Assembly (NCBI GenBank): GCA_904394215.1
Contig: CAJFNF010000012.1
Location: 1-47,588 of the forward strand
Direction of reading: 5' to 3'
Length of the DNA: 47,588 bases
Source: an uncultured Faecalibacterium sp.
Lineage (GTDB): Bacteria; Bacillota; Clostridia; Oscillospirales; Ruminococcaceae
Positions 26,962 to 34,822 of the stretch are shown piece by piece. The first letter of the stretch is position 1; every line of letters starts with the position of its first letter. The notes beneath the pieces are model-generated. The model was given only the letters and a program-made list of their open reading frames with translations. It was not told the origin of the DNA and did not search any database. The translations under genes and the position numbers were made by a program.

Positions 26962-28194
26962 ATGAACAGCCGTTTACGCCAAGATGCCGACACCATCATC
27001 CAGCAGGCGATCCACGCCGTTTTGCCGGATGAAGCAGTCCGCCGCGCACTGGAAGGGCGCGCCTTCCCCGGGCGGGTGCTGCTGGTGGCCGCAGGAAAAG
27101 CGGCCTGGCAGATGGCTCATGCTGCTGTGAACTGCCTGGGTGATCAGCTGACCGCCGGTGTGGTGGTCACCAAGTATGACCACGTCAAGGGAGAGCTGCC
27201 CCGCTGTACCTGCTATGAAGCGGGGCACCCTGTCCCTGACCAGAATTCGTTCCGGGCCACCCAGGCGGCGCTGGATCTGGTGGCCGGCACAAAGCCGGAA
27301 GACACGGTGCTGTTTTTGCTGTCCGGCGGCGGCAGCGCCCTGTTTGAAAAGCCGCTGATCCCGGGCGAAGAGCTCCAGGACATCACCGGCCAGCTGCTGG
27401 CCTGCGGCGCGGACATCGTGGAGATGAACACGGTGCGCAAGCGCCTGTCGGGGGTCAAGGGCGGGCGGTTTGCCCAGGCCTGTGCCCCGGCCCGGGTCTA
27501 TGCAGTGGTGCTGTCGGATATCCTGGGGGACCCTCTGGACATGATCGCCTCGGGGCCTGCCTGTCCCGACTCCAGCACCTGCGCCGACGCGCTGGCGGTG
27601 GTGGAGAAATATGGCCTCAGGCTCAGCGAAGCTGCCATGGCCTGTCTCCATCAGGAGACCCCCAAGCAGCTTGACCATGTGGAGACCCGGATCACCGGCA
27701 GCGTGCGGGAACTCTGCTCCGCCGCGGCTGCGGCCTGCCGCAGCCTGGGCTACCGGCCTGTGATTCTGACCGACCAGCTCTGCTGCCAGGCCAAAGAAGC
27801 GGGCTCCTTCCTGGCATCCATCCTCAAGACCCATGCCGGCGACGGCGAGCCGCTGGCCTTCCTGGCGGGAGGCGAGACGGTGGTTCAGCTGACCGGCAAA
27901 GGCCTGGGCGGACGCAACCAGGAGCTGGCGCTGGCAGCAGCCCCCGGCATTGCCGGGATGGAAAACGCTGCTGTCTTCAGCGTGGGCTCGGACGGTACCG
28001 ACGGCCCCACCGATGCGGCAGGCGGCTATGTGGACGGCGACACCCTGGCAGCTCTGGCCGCCTGCGGGCTGCAGGTCCATCAGGTGCTGGCCGACAACGA
28101 CGCCTATCATGCGATGCAGGCGGTCGGCGGTCTGGTTGTGACCGGGCCCACCGGCACCAACGTCAACGACGTGGCAGTTGCATTGATCCGCTAA
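26962..28194 (+). CDS. Glycerate 2-kinase, MOFRL family
   Basis: A 410-residue kinase of the GckA/TtuD type (DUF4147 plus MOFRL domains), which makes 2-phosphoglycerate from D-glycerate and so feeds glycolysis. Motifs: 'VLLVAAGKAAWQMA' near residue 35, 'LFLLSGGGSALFEKP' near 115, 'EMNTVRKRLSGVKGGR' near 155, 'LSDILGDPLDMIASGP' near 183 and the C-terminal MOFRL loop 'GSDGTDGPTDAAGGYV' near 340. It is unrelated in sequence to the GarK-type kinase used by E. coli for the same step. Start ATG 26962 is preceded by AAGGAAGG. Confidence 0.92.
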   Translation: MNSRLRQDADTIIQQAIHAVLPDEAVRRALEGRAFPGRVLLVAAGKAAWQMAHAAVNCLGDQLTAGVVVTKYDHVKGELPRCTCYEAGHPVPDQNSFRATQAALDLVAGTKPEDTVLFLLSGGGSALFEKPLIPGEELQDITGQLLACGADIVEMNTVRKRLSGVKGGRFAQACAPARVYAVVLSDILGDPLDMIASGPACPDSSTCADALAVVEKYGLRLSEAAMACLHQETPKQLDHVETRITGSVRELCSAAAAACRSLGYRPVILTDQLCCQAKEAGSFLASILKTHAGDGEPLAFLAGGETVVQLTGKGLGGRNQELALAAAPGIAGMENAAVFSVGSDGTDGPTDAAGGYVDGDTLAALAACGLQVHQVLADNDAYHAMQAVGGLVVTGPTGTNVNDVAVALIR

Positions 28195-28277
28195 ATTCTT
28201 TTTCTACCGTTTTTCCTTACATTCTTACCCTCATTCCTTTTATTCCAATCCTTAAATCTATCTGCTCCTTTCTGATG

Positions 28278-28316
28278 GGCGGCACAGGCGGATATGCCCG
28301 TGCCGCCTTTTGATTT
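28278..28316 (+). terminator. Hairpin with T-run just upstream of the second gudD-like gene
   Basis: GGCGGCAC (28278-28285) pairs with GTGCCGCC (28300-28307), followed by TTTTGATTT. It lies only 23 bases before ATG 28339 with no promoter visible between, so it would attenuate read-through from the kinase gene or act as an mRNA structure near the start. Confidence 0.6.
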
Positions 28317-28338
28317 GGATTGAACCCGGAGGTTGTCT

Positions 28339-29682
28339 ATGTCTGTTTCTTCTCCAGTCATCACCTCCATGCAGGTCATCCCGGTGGCGGGATACGACAG
28401 CATGCTGATGACCCTCAGCGGGGCCCATGCGCCCTGCTTCACCCGCAACATTGTCATCCTGAAAGACAGCGCCGGCCACATCGGTATCGGCGAGATCCAC
28501 GGCGGTGATTTTACCTGTGAAAGCCTCAACGCCGTCCGCCCCCTGGTGGAGGGCCAGCCGGTGGCCTGCTACCGGCAGGTGCTCCAGCAGATCCACAAGC
28601 TCACCCGGCCGGGGGGCGAAGGGGATCTGCAGACGCTGGACATTGCCAAACTGAAATTTGTGGTCAAGAGCGAATGGGCCATCGAGTGCGCCATGCTGGA
28701 CCTGATGGGCCAGTTTGCCGGCGTCCCCATGTGCCAGCTGCTGGGGGAGGGCAAACAGCGCAGCGAGGTGGAGCTTCTTGGCTATCTGTTTTATGTGTCG
28801 GATAAGCGCAAGTACACCGGCCCCGGCATCCCCTATCTGGACGAGAGCGAAAGCAGCGACCCCTGGTTCCGGCTGCGGCGGCAGGAGATCCTGACCCCCG
28901 GCCGGCTGGCCGAGGAGGCCCAGGCGGTGCATGAAAAATACGGCGTCACCAACTTCAAGCTCAAGGGCGGCGTGCTGGCCGGCGAAGAGGAGATGGAGGG
29001 GCTGCGGGCACTGAAAAAACTGTATCCCGACGCCCGCATCAACATCGACCCCAACGGCGCCTGGAGCCTGGCCGAGGCCATCCGTCTGTGCCGCCCGATG
29101 CACGATGTCATCACCTATGTGGAGGACCCCTGCGGCCCGGAGGAGGGCTATTCCGGCCGGGAGATCATGCGGGAGTTCAAAAATGCCACCCAGTTCCAGG
29201 TGGCCACCAACATGATCGCCACCAACTGGCGGCAGCTCTACCACACCGTCAGCCTCAACGCCTGCGACATCATCCTGGCAGACCCCCATTTCTGGGGCTT
29301 TGACGGCACCATTCGGATGTCCCAGATGCTGGAGCAGTGGGGGCTGACCTGGGGCGTCCATTCCAACAACCATTTCGACATCACCTTAGCTGCCTTTGCC
29401 CAGGTGGGGGCAGCGGCAGCCGGGCAGCCCGCGCCGCTGGATACCCATTGGATCTGGCAGGACGGCCAGAACCTGCTGGAAGATACCCCTGAAATCCGGG
29501 GCGGCAGGCTCCAGGTTCCGGAAGGGCCTGGTCTGGGGGTCCACCTGAATATGGACCGGGTGATGGAGGCCAACGCCCTGTACAACCGCCTGCCCAGCCA
29601 CGACCGGGATGACAGTATGGCCATGCAGTACCTGATCCCGGGCTGGAAATACGACCACAAAAAGCCCTGCCTGGTGCGCTGA
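28339..29682 (+). CDS. Glucarate dehydratase-like protein (GudX type)
   Basis: A 447-residue paralog of the enzyme at 21414, about half identical by eye. It keeps the core residues: NFKLKGGV lysines, NIDPNGAWS, 'YVEDPCGPEEG', 'VATNMIATN' and HSNNHFDIT. It differs in two regions: '[13 protein letters not shown]' of GudD becomes LQTLDIAKLKFVVKSEW, and TDWRQ becomes TNWRQ. E. coli likewise has GudD and a less active relative GudX next to each other. It may act on another aldarate epimer such as idarate, or form mixed complexes. Start ATG 28339 has CGGAGG 6 bases upstream; the in-frame TTG 28333 is too close to it. Confidence 0.85.
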   Translation: MSVSSPVITSMQVIPVAGYDSMLMTLSGAHAPCFTRNIVILKDSAGHIGIGEIHGGDFTCESLNAVRPLVEGQPVACYRQVLQQIHKLTRPGGEGDLQTLDIAKLKFVVKSEWAIECAMLDLMGQFAGVPMCQLLGEGKQRSEVELLGYLFYVSDKRKYTGPGIPYLDESESSDPWFRLRRQEILTPGRLAEEAQAVHEKYGVTNFKLKGGVLAGEEEMEGLRALKKLYPDARINIDPNGAWSLAEAIRLCRPMHDVITYVEDPCGPEEGYSGREIMREFKNATQFQVATNMIATNWRQLYHTVSLNACDIILADPHFWGFDGTIRMSQMLEQWGLTWGVHSNNHFDITLAAFAQVGAAAAGQPAPLDTHWIWQDGQNLLEDTPEIRGGRLQVPEGPGLGVHLNMDRVMEANALYNRLPSHDRDDSMAMQYLIPGWKYDHKKPCLVR

Positions 29683-29714
29683 GGCGCTTTACCCGTTTCC
29701 CTTTCCAAACAAAT

Positions 29715-29751
29715 GCACAAGGCCCTGCCGGTATCCGGCAGGGCCTTGTGC
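29715..29751. terminator. Long perfect hairpin between converging transcripts
   Basis: GCACAAGGCCCTGCCGG (29715-29731) and its exact complement (29735-29751) are separated by TAT. The 17-bp stem has no clear T-run on either side, but it lies between the ends of two convergent operons. Confidence 0.7.
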
Positions 29752-29787
29752 TTGGCAGGGAAAAATTAGGAGGAGTTAATGGCTTTA

Positions 29788-31005
29788 TCAATCCACCGTC
29801 TGCAGGTATTCGTCCATGGCCTGGGCCACTTCTTTGGAATACTTGACGGCTTCCACCACCGTGCGGGCGCCCAGCACCACATCGCCGCTGGCAAAGACGC
29901 CGGGGCGGGTGGTCTCGCCCTTTTCGTCGGTGGTCAGCAGGCCGCGGTCGCTGGTTTCCAGGCCCTTGGTGGTGCTGACGATCCGGTTCAGGGGGCCCTG
30001 GCTCACCGCCACGATGACGCTGGAACAGGGGAAGAACTGGGGCTCGCTCAGCTGGGTGACGTTGCCGGCCTCGTCAAAGCTGGCCATCTGGTAGCGCACC
30101 CCGTCGTCGGTGATCTCCACCGGCCGGGCGCCGTAGAGGAATTCCACCCCGTCGGCCACTGCGTAGTCGATCTCCCGGGCGCTGGCAGCCGCCTGGAGCC
30201 GGCGGCAGAAGACGGTTACATGCCGGACCCCTTTGCGCAGGGCGGTACGGGCCACATCCATGGCCGAGTTGCCCGCGCCGATGACCACCAGGTCGTTGCC
30301 CAGGTCGTAGACGTCCGGGTTCTGCAGATAGTTGATGGCGAAATGTACATTGCCCAGGCTCTCGCCGGGAATGTTCAGCTTGTGGGGCCGCCAGACGCCG
30401 GTGCCGATGAAGATGGCTTTGTAGCCGTCCCGCTGCAGGTCATCCAGGGTCAGGGTGGAGCCGATGACGGTGTTGGGGCGGATCTTGATGCCCAGCTGCA
30501 CCAGCTGGGTCTTGTACCGGTCCAGGATGGTCTTGGGCAGGCGGAAGTCGGGGATTCCATACCGCAGCACACCGCCGATCTTGTCCCGGCTCTCAAAGAG
30601 GGTGACGTCGTAGCCCTTCTGGGCCATCAGCACCGAGATGGTGATGCCTGCCGGGCCGGAGCCGATGATGGCTACCCGCTTGTTTTTGCGGCTTTCACGC
30701 TCAATCTGGACCCGGTCCAGATAGCTGTCCGAGATGTAGTTTTCGATGCTGGAGATGTGGACCGGCTCCCCCTTGAGGCCCCGGACACAGTGGCCCTCGC
30801 ACTGCTTCTCATGGTCGCAGACCAGGGAGCAGACCACGCTGAGGGGATTGTTGTCAAAGAGCATCTGGCCCGCTTCATCCAGCTTGCCGTTCAGGAACAT
30901 CTGGATCATATCGGGGATGGGGGTATGGATGGGGCAGCCCTCGCGGCACATGGGCTTTTTGCAGTGCAGGCAGCGACGGGCCTCGTTTACAACATGGATT
31001 GCCAA
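29788..31005 (-). CDS. GltD-like NAD(P)-dependent flavoprotein oxidoreductase
   Basis: A 405-residue protein related to the glutamate synthase small subunit and PreT. The N-terminal iron-sulfur domain has CLHCKKPMCREGC (residues 12-24) and CSLVCDHEKQCEGHC (about 59-73), enough for two [4Fe-4S] clusters. The FAD site is IIGSGPAGI near residue 112 and the NAD(P) site is VIGAGNSAMD near residue 248. No GltB-like partner is encoded nearby, so it likely passes electrons to another enzyme. It is the last gene of the aldo/keto reductase-galactarate dehydratase operon, 37 bases after it. Start: TTG 31005 with AAGGAG 9 bases upstream; no ATG is available in frame. Substrate unknown. Confidence 0.75.
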   Translation of the reverse strand: MAIHVVNEARRCLHCKKPMCREGCPIHTPIPDMIQMFLNGKLDEAGQMLFDNNPLSVVCSLVCDHEKQCEGHCVRGLKGEPVHISSIENYISDSYLDRVQIERESRKNKRVAIIGSGPAGITISVLMAQKGYDVTLFESRDKIGGVLRYGIPDFRLPKTILDRYKTQLVQLGIKIRPNTVIGSTLTLDDLQRDGYKAIFIGTGVWRPHKLNIPGESLGNVHFAINYLQNPDVYDLGNDLVVIGAGNSAMDVARTALRKGVRHVTVFCRRLQAAASAREIDYAVADGVEFLYGARPVEITDDGVRYQMASFDEAGNVTQLSEPQFFPCSSVIVAVSQGPLNRIVSTTKGLETSDRGLLTTDEKGETTRPGVFASGDVVLGARTVVEAVKYSKEVAQAMDEYLQTVD

Positions 31006-31042
31006 GAAAAACGCTCCTTTCCGATGGGATCAAACGGGATGT

Positions 31043-32566
31043 TCAGGTGATGGGGGCAGGGTTGAAAATACACAGATCGTTGTGGAACCCGTACTGATCG
31101 CTGTAGGGCTGGCGGGTGCCGCTGGCCACATCCAGGATCATGTCGAAGATCTCCTGCCCCACGTCAGCGATGGTCTTTTCGCCGGTGGCGATCTGGCCGG
31201 CCGAAATGTCGATGAGGTCAAACCAGTGCTCTTTCATCTCGGTGCGGCTGCACACCTTGATCACCGGGCAGATATCCAGCCCGTAGGGGGTGCCCCGGCC
31301 GGTCATGAACACCTGCAGGCCGATGCCGCTGGCGGTCTGGCTGGGGCCGCAGACAATGTCGCTGGCGGGGGTGGCCGCATAGATCAGGCCGTGCTTGGTG
31401 GGGCGCTGGGCAGGGGAGAGCACCTCCACGATGGGGCTGGTGCCCGACTTGGCAATGGAGCCCATGGCCTTTTCCACAATGTTGGCAAGACCGCCCTTCT
31501 TGTTGCCCGGGGTGGGGTTGGCGTCCCGGTCCACCCCGCCTGCGGCCAGATAGTCGTCGTACCACTGCATCTCTTCGGCCAGGCGGTCCCGGGTGTGCTT
31601 GTCAACACAGCGGGCGGCCAGCATGGGCACGCCGTCCCGGACCTCGGTGACCTCGCTGAACAGGACGGTGGCGCCGCCCCGCACCAGCATGTCGGCGGCG
31701 TAGCCGGCGCTGGGGTTGGCGGTGATGCCGCTGAAGGCGTCGCTGCCGCCGCACTGCATCCCGATCAGCAGTTCGCTGAGGGGCAGCTCCTCCCGGCGGC
31801 GCTGGTTGAGGCGCTGGAGCTTTTTGTCTGCCATATCCAGAATCGCCTGCATCATGGCGTCGTGACCGGCGTAATCCTGCAGGGTCAGCACGTTTTCAGG
31901 GGTGATATCCTCGGGGGGGAGCACCCGGTCGTAGGTCAGCTTTTCGCAGCCCAGGCCCACCACCATGATCTCACCCCCGAAGTTGGGGTGGCGGATCAGG
32001 TTGGTCACTGCCCGGATGGGAATATTGGCCAGAGGGGCATTGATGGCCACGCCGCAGCCATAGGGATGGGTGACTGCCACCACCCCGTCCACGTTGGGAT
32101 ACTTGGGCAGCAGTTCCCGGCGGATGCGTTCCACCGCCACCTTCAGCACGCCTGCGGCGCACTGGACGGTGGTCACAATGCCCAGCAGGTTGCGGGTGCC
32201 GGCGGGGCCGGTTTTGTTGCGGTAGCCCATCCAGGTGGTACGGGTGGGGGCGGGCAGCTGATCAACGGGAACCAGGTTGGTGGCGTAAGGCAGGTCCTTC
32301 AGAGAGGGGCTCTCGGGCAGGTTGAGCATGTGCTCATTGATCCAGCTGCCGGCCGGGATGTCTGCCTTGGCATAGCCCAGCACCACGCCGTACCGGATGA
32401 TCTCGCCGCCGGCCGGGATGTCCTGCAGGGCAATTTTGTGGGCCTGGGGGATGGGATCGCGGGTGCAAAGGCCGGGCATGACCTCCACCCCGGCGGGCAG
32501 ATCATGGACGGCTACCGCTACGTTGTCGGCGTCCTTGATGCGGATGATCTTGGGGGATTCACTCAT
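31043..32566 (-). CDS. garD: Galactarate dehydratase
   Basis: A 507-residue dehydratase of the GarD/UxaA family, making 5-dehydro-4-deoxyglucarate from galactarate. The N-terminal SAF domain (about 1-90, 'NVAVAVHDLPAG') is followed by the UxaA core. Long stretches match E. coli GarD: GYRNKTGPAGTRNLLGI, PYGCGVAINAP, 'IGMQCGGSDAFSGITANPS', GNKKGGLANIVEKAMGSIAK and LIYAATPASDIVCGP. The cysteines and histidines that bind Fe(II) are present. Length is close to the 523 of E. coli. Start ATG 32566 has AAAGGAG 9 bases upstream. Its product is the same as GudD's, so both dehydratases feed the aldolase encoded on the other strand. Confidence 0.93.
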   Translation of the reverse strand: MSESPKIIRIKDADNVAVAVHDLPAGVEVMPGLCTRDPIPQAHKIALQDIPAGGEIIRYGVVLGYAKADIPAGSWINEHMLNLPESPSLKDLPYATNLVPVDQLPAPTRTTWMGYRNKTGPAGTRNLLGIVTTVQCAAGVLKVAVERIRRELLPKYPNVDGVVAVTHPYGCGVAINAPLANIPIRAVTNLIRHPNFGGEIMVVGLGCEKLTYDRVLPPEDITPENVLTLQDYAGHDAMMQAILDMADKKLQRLNQRRREELPLSELLIGMQCGGSDAFSGITANPSAGYAADMLVRGGATVLFSEVTEVRDGVPMLAARCVDKHTRDRLAEEMQWYDDYLAAGGVDRDANPTPGNKKGGLANIVEKAMGSIAKSGTSPIVEVLSPAQRPTKHGLIYAATPASDIVCGPSQTASGIGLQVFMTGRGTPYGLDICPVIKVCSRTEMKEHWFDLIDISAGQIATGEKTIADVGQEIFDMILDVASGTRQPYSDQYGFHNDLCIFNPAPIT

Positions 32567-32590
32567 AAAACCTTCTCCTTTCCGGGTGCA

Positions 32591-33439
32591 TTATACAATA
32601 TCCAGAGGGGTGGGGCGGCTGGGCGGCGGGAATGCACGGTCCAGGGCTGCCAGTTCCTGCCGGGTCAGGACGATGCTGGCCGCCGCCGCATTGTCCAGGG
32701 TGTGCTGGGGGGAAGAGCTGCGGGGAATGGGCAGGACCCCCGGGTGGCTCAGCAGGAAGGCCAGGAGAATCTGCTGGGGGCTGGCATCATGGGCCTGGGC
32801 GCAGGCCTGCACCGCCGGGTGGGTCAGCAGCCCCCGCCGCAGGGAGCCGCCCTGTGCCAGCGGGCAGTAGGCCATCATGGGCATCCCCTGCTGCTGCAGC
32901 CAGGGCAGAAGATCGTATTCCACCCCACGGCTGCCCAGATGATAGAGCACCTGGTCGGTCAGGCAGTGGGCGCCCCGGGACACCTGAAACAGCTCCAGCA
33001 TGTCCCCCTTGTCCAGATTGGAGACGCCCCAGCTGCGGATGCGGCCTTTGGCTTTCAGCTCCTCCATGCATTCCACCGTCTCGGCCAGGGGGATCGAGCC
33101 CCGCCAGTGGAGCAGATAGAGGTCCAGATAATCGGTGCCCATCCTGCGCAGGGAAGCCTCACAGCTCTTGAAGATGTTCCGGCGGCCGGCGTTGAACGGG
33201 TAGACTTTGGAGACCAGGTACAGGCTCTCCCGGTCGTAGCCGCGGATGGCCTGGCCCAGCAGCTGTTCTGCTGCGCCGTCGCCGTACATCTCGGCGGTAT
33301 CCAGCAGGGTCATGCCCGCCTCGATGCCCGCTTGCAGCGCGCTGCACTCCCGGGAAAAAGTGTGGGGGTTCTCCCCCAGGTACCAGGTTCCCTGGCCGAT
33401 GGGGCCTGCTTTCTGGCCCTTGACGGTGATAAAATCCAT
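32591..33439 (-). CDS. Aldo/keto reductase
   Basis: A 282-residue TIM-barrel reductase using NADPH. The catalytic tetrad is visible: Asp and Tyr in 'DTAEMYGDG' near residues 47-52, Lys in 'YLVSKVYP' and His in 'LYLLHWRG'. 'IPRSSSPQHTLDNAAA' near residue 240 binds the cofactor. It is the first gene of the galactarate operon, with a promoter at 33502-33473. A role in uronate or aldose interconversion is likely from context but unproven. Start ATG 33439 has GGAGG 10 bases upstream; the frame opens upstream to 33502 but overlaps the promoter. Confidence 0.85.
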   Translation of the reverse strand: MDFITVKGQKAGPIGQGTWYLGENPHTFSRECSALQAGIEAGMTLLDTAEMYGDGAAEQLLGQAIRGYDRESLYLVSKVYPFNAGRRNIFKSCEASLRRMGTDYLDLYLLHWRGSIPLAETVECMEELKAKGRIRSWGVSNLDKGDMLELFQVSRGAHCLTDQVLYHLGSRGVEYDLLPWLQQQGMPMMAYCPLAQGGSLRRGLLTHPAVQACAQAHDASPQQILLAFLLSHPGVLPIPRSSSPQHTLDNAAAASIVLTRQELAALDRAFPPPSRPTPLDIV

Positions 33440-33472
33440 GCCTGTACTCCTCCTTGTCTGTTTTCTGTGTCC

Positions 33473-33502
33473 ATTGTATCCCTTACCTGAAAACAGCCGC
33501 AA
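33473..33502 (-). promoter_or_regulatory. Promoter of the galactarate operon
   Basis: On the minus strand TTGCGG (33502-33497) and TACAAT (33478-33473) are 18 bases apart. TTTCTCCATTGC, ending within the -35, differs at only two positions from TTTGTCGATTGC of the promoters at 17775 and 21279. Confidence 0.6.
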
Positions 33503-33562
33503 TGGAGAAACCGCAGAATCCGCCCCCTTTTGCTACAGCACAACGCACAAACGGCTCGAAAC

Positions 33563-33579
33563 ATTGCAAAAATATTTCA
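33563..33579 (-). promoter_or_regulatory. Candidate regulator site upstream of the galactarate operon
   Basis: On the minus strand it reads TGAAATATTTTTGCAAT, matching 21229-21246 except for one missing base. It lies about 60 bases upstream of the -35. Confidence 0.45.
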
Positions 33580-33622
33580 TTTGGAGATACGGTGAAAGGG
33601 ATGGGAGGCCCTGCCGGCAGAC

Positions 33623-33663
33623 AAAAAGCCTGCGGACATTGAAAAATGGCCTGCAGGCTTTTT
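33623..33663. terminator. Bidirectional terminator
   Basis: AAAAAGCCTGC (33623-33633) pairs with GCAGGCTTTTT (33653-33663), giving T-runs on both strands. On the minus strand it ends the GNAT gene transcript. Confidence 0.8.
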
Positions 33664-33715
33664 GATGTTTACGAACTGTATAAATAAATGGCGCTATTCC
33701 ACTCCGGTCTGCAAT

Positions 33716-34198
33716 TTAGAACCGGAGCCGCATCTGGTACCAAGTGACATCCCCATGGGTGGACTGGGAGACGCCCTCGCTGACAAATCCGAATTTGGCA
33801 TAGTAGTGGACCAGCCGGTCCTTGCAGGTCAGCACCAGGCCCTTGCGGCCCTGGGCCCGGGCCTGGGCGATGACGTATTCCAGCAGCCGGGCGGCGCAGC
33901 CCCGGCGGCGGTAGGCCGGCAGGGTGTCCACCCCGAAGATCATCTGCCAGGCGCCGGTTTCACAGTGGAGGGCGGGGTGGTCGTACATCTCGTCCAGCAG
34001 GTCGGGCTGGTCGGTGACCATCCCGTTCACAAAGCCGATGACGGTTCCGCCGTCGGTCAGCAGCCAGAAGTGGTTGGGATAGACGGCCAGACGTCCGGCC
34101 AGGCTCTCCCGGCCGGCCCCTTCGGCCGGGGGAAAGCAGGCGGCTTCAATGGCGGTGACGGCTTCCAGGTCGTCAGGGCGGGCAGTGCGGATCTCCAT
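33716..34198 (-). CDS. GNAT-family N-acetyltransferase
   Basis: A 160-residue single-domain acetyltransferase. The acetyl-CoA loop is visible as 'LPAYRRRGCAARLLEYV' near residues 92-108, preceded by the beta strand WQMIFGVDT and followed by 'HYYAKFGFVSEG'. The N-terminus MEIRTARPDDLEAVTAIEAA is standard. The overall pattern is closest to arylalkylamine-type GNATs, but the substrate cannot be told. The start has GAGG upstream. It is a stand-alone gene ending in the 33623-33663 terminator. Confidence 0.85.
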   Translation of the reverse strand: MEIRTARPDDLEAVTAIEAACFPPAEGAGRESLAGRLAVYPNHFWLLTDGGTVIGFVNGMVTDQPDLLDEMYDHPALHCETGAWQMIFGVDTLPAYRRRGCAARLLEYVIAQARAQGRKGLVLTCKDRLVHYYAKFGFVSEGVSQSTHGDVTWYQMRLRF

Positions 34199-34401
34199 GG
34201 ATTTCCCTCCTCATGGGTGCGGCATCATCCGGATGCGCTTGTGGCCGGCCTGCCCCATCCCCTGACGGGGGACCGGCTGTAGTACGGTATAAATATACAC
34301 ATTTCGCACCCGGATTGCAACCGCAGGCCGGGGGTCATTCGGGTTTCGAAACAGCTTCTCCCAGCGGCAAAAAAATCCTGCCGGGTTTCGCCTGATTCCA
34401 C

Positions 34402-34430
34402 TTGACAAGCAGAGGGATGTTTCGTAAACT
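34402..34430 (+). promoter_or_regulatory. Promoter upstream of rny
   Basis: TTGACA (34402-34407), 17 bases, TAAACT (34425-34430). It faces rny, whose start codon is nearly 400 bases downstream. Confidence 0.65.
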
Positions 34431-34822
34431 AGTAAACAGTAGAAACAATGGGGCTTCCTGACTGTAGATGCAGAGGGCGGCCTCTTTGGAAGGACAGGCG
34501 GCGGCTGAGCCCGACAATGGAGCGGGAGGCTGCGGGCCTGTCCCGGGACTGCATCGGGCCCTGGCGGCCTGGTGCACCCTACCAGATGCTGCTCGCAGGG
34601 CCACTGTCCCCAGACGAACCGAGCCAATGGACGCTCGTTTTATATTTATAAGCTTGAAACTGTAACTTGGAAGCCGCCGACCCGTGCGCCGGTTTTGTTC
34701 GTGTGCGCGGTTTTGTTGTCTTTTTTGGATCAAAGGCTCACTTATAGATCATAAAATAGGTTTATGCCCGCGCTCTGCCGCAGCATCTCCACAAACCATT
34801 TGAATTTGAGGAGAACGAAACA
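34431..34822 (+). other. Long untranslated leader or unidentified RNA before rny
   Basis: About 390 bases follow a good promoter and precede rny. They can fold locally: GGACAGGC and GCCTGTCC, near 34490 and 34545, are complementary and about 35 bases apart. The stretch turns AT-rich at 34635-34660. No convincing coding frame with a binding site is present. I cannot match it to 6S RNA, RNase P RNA, tmRNA or a known leader, so it stays unassigned. Confidence 0.35.

Noticed and set aside
30746-33490. 914-codon plus-strand frame
   Set aside because: Antisense of the galactarate operon; Gly/Ala/His/Gln-rich and without domains.
34431-34660. 6S RNA or RNase P RNA ahead of rny
   Set aside because: I could not find the closing stem or conserved core words of either RNA.
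34211-34754. Several 60-140 codon frames on both strands between the GNAT gene and rny
   Set aside because: None has a plausible start site or recognisable protein pattern; the region follows a promoter and appears to be leader.
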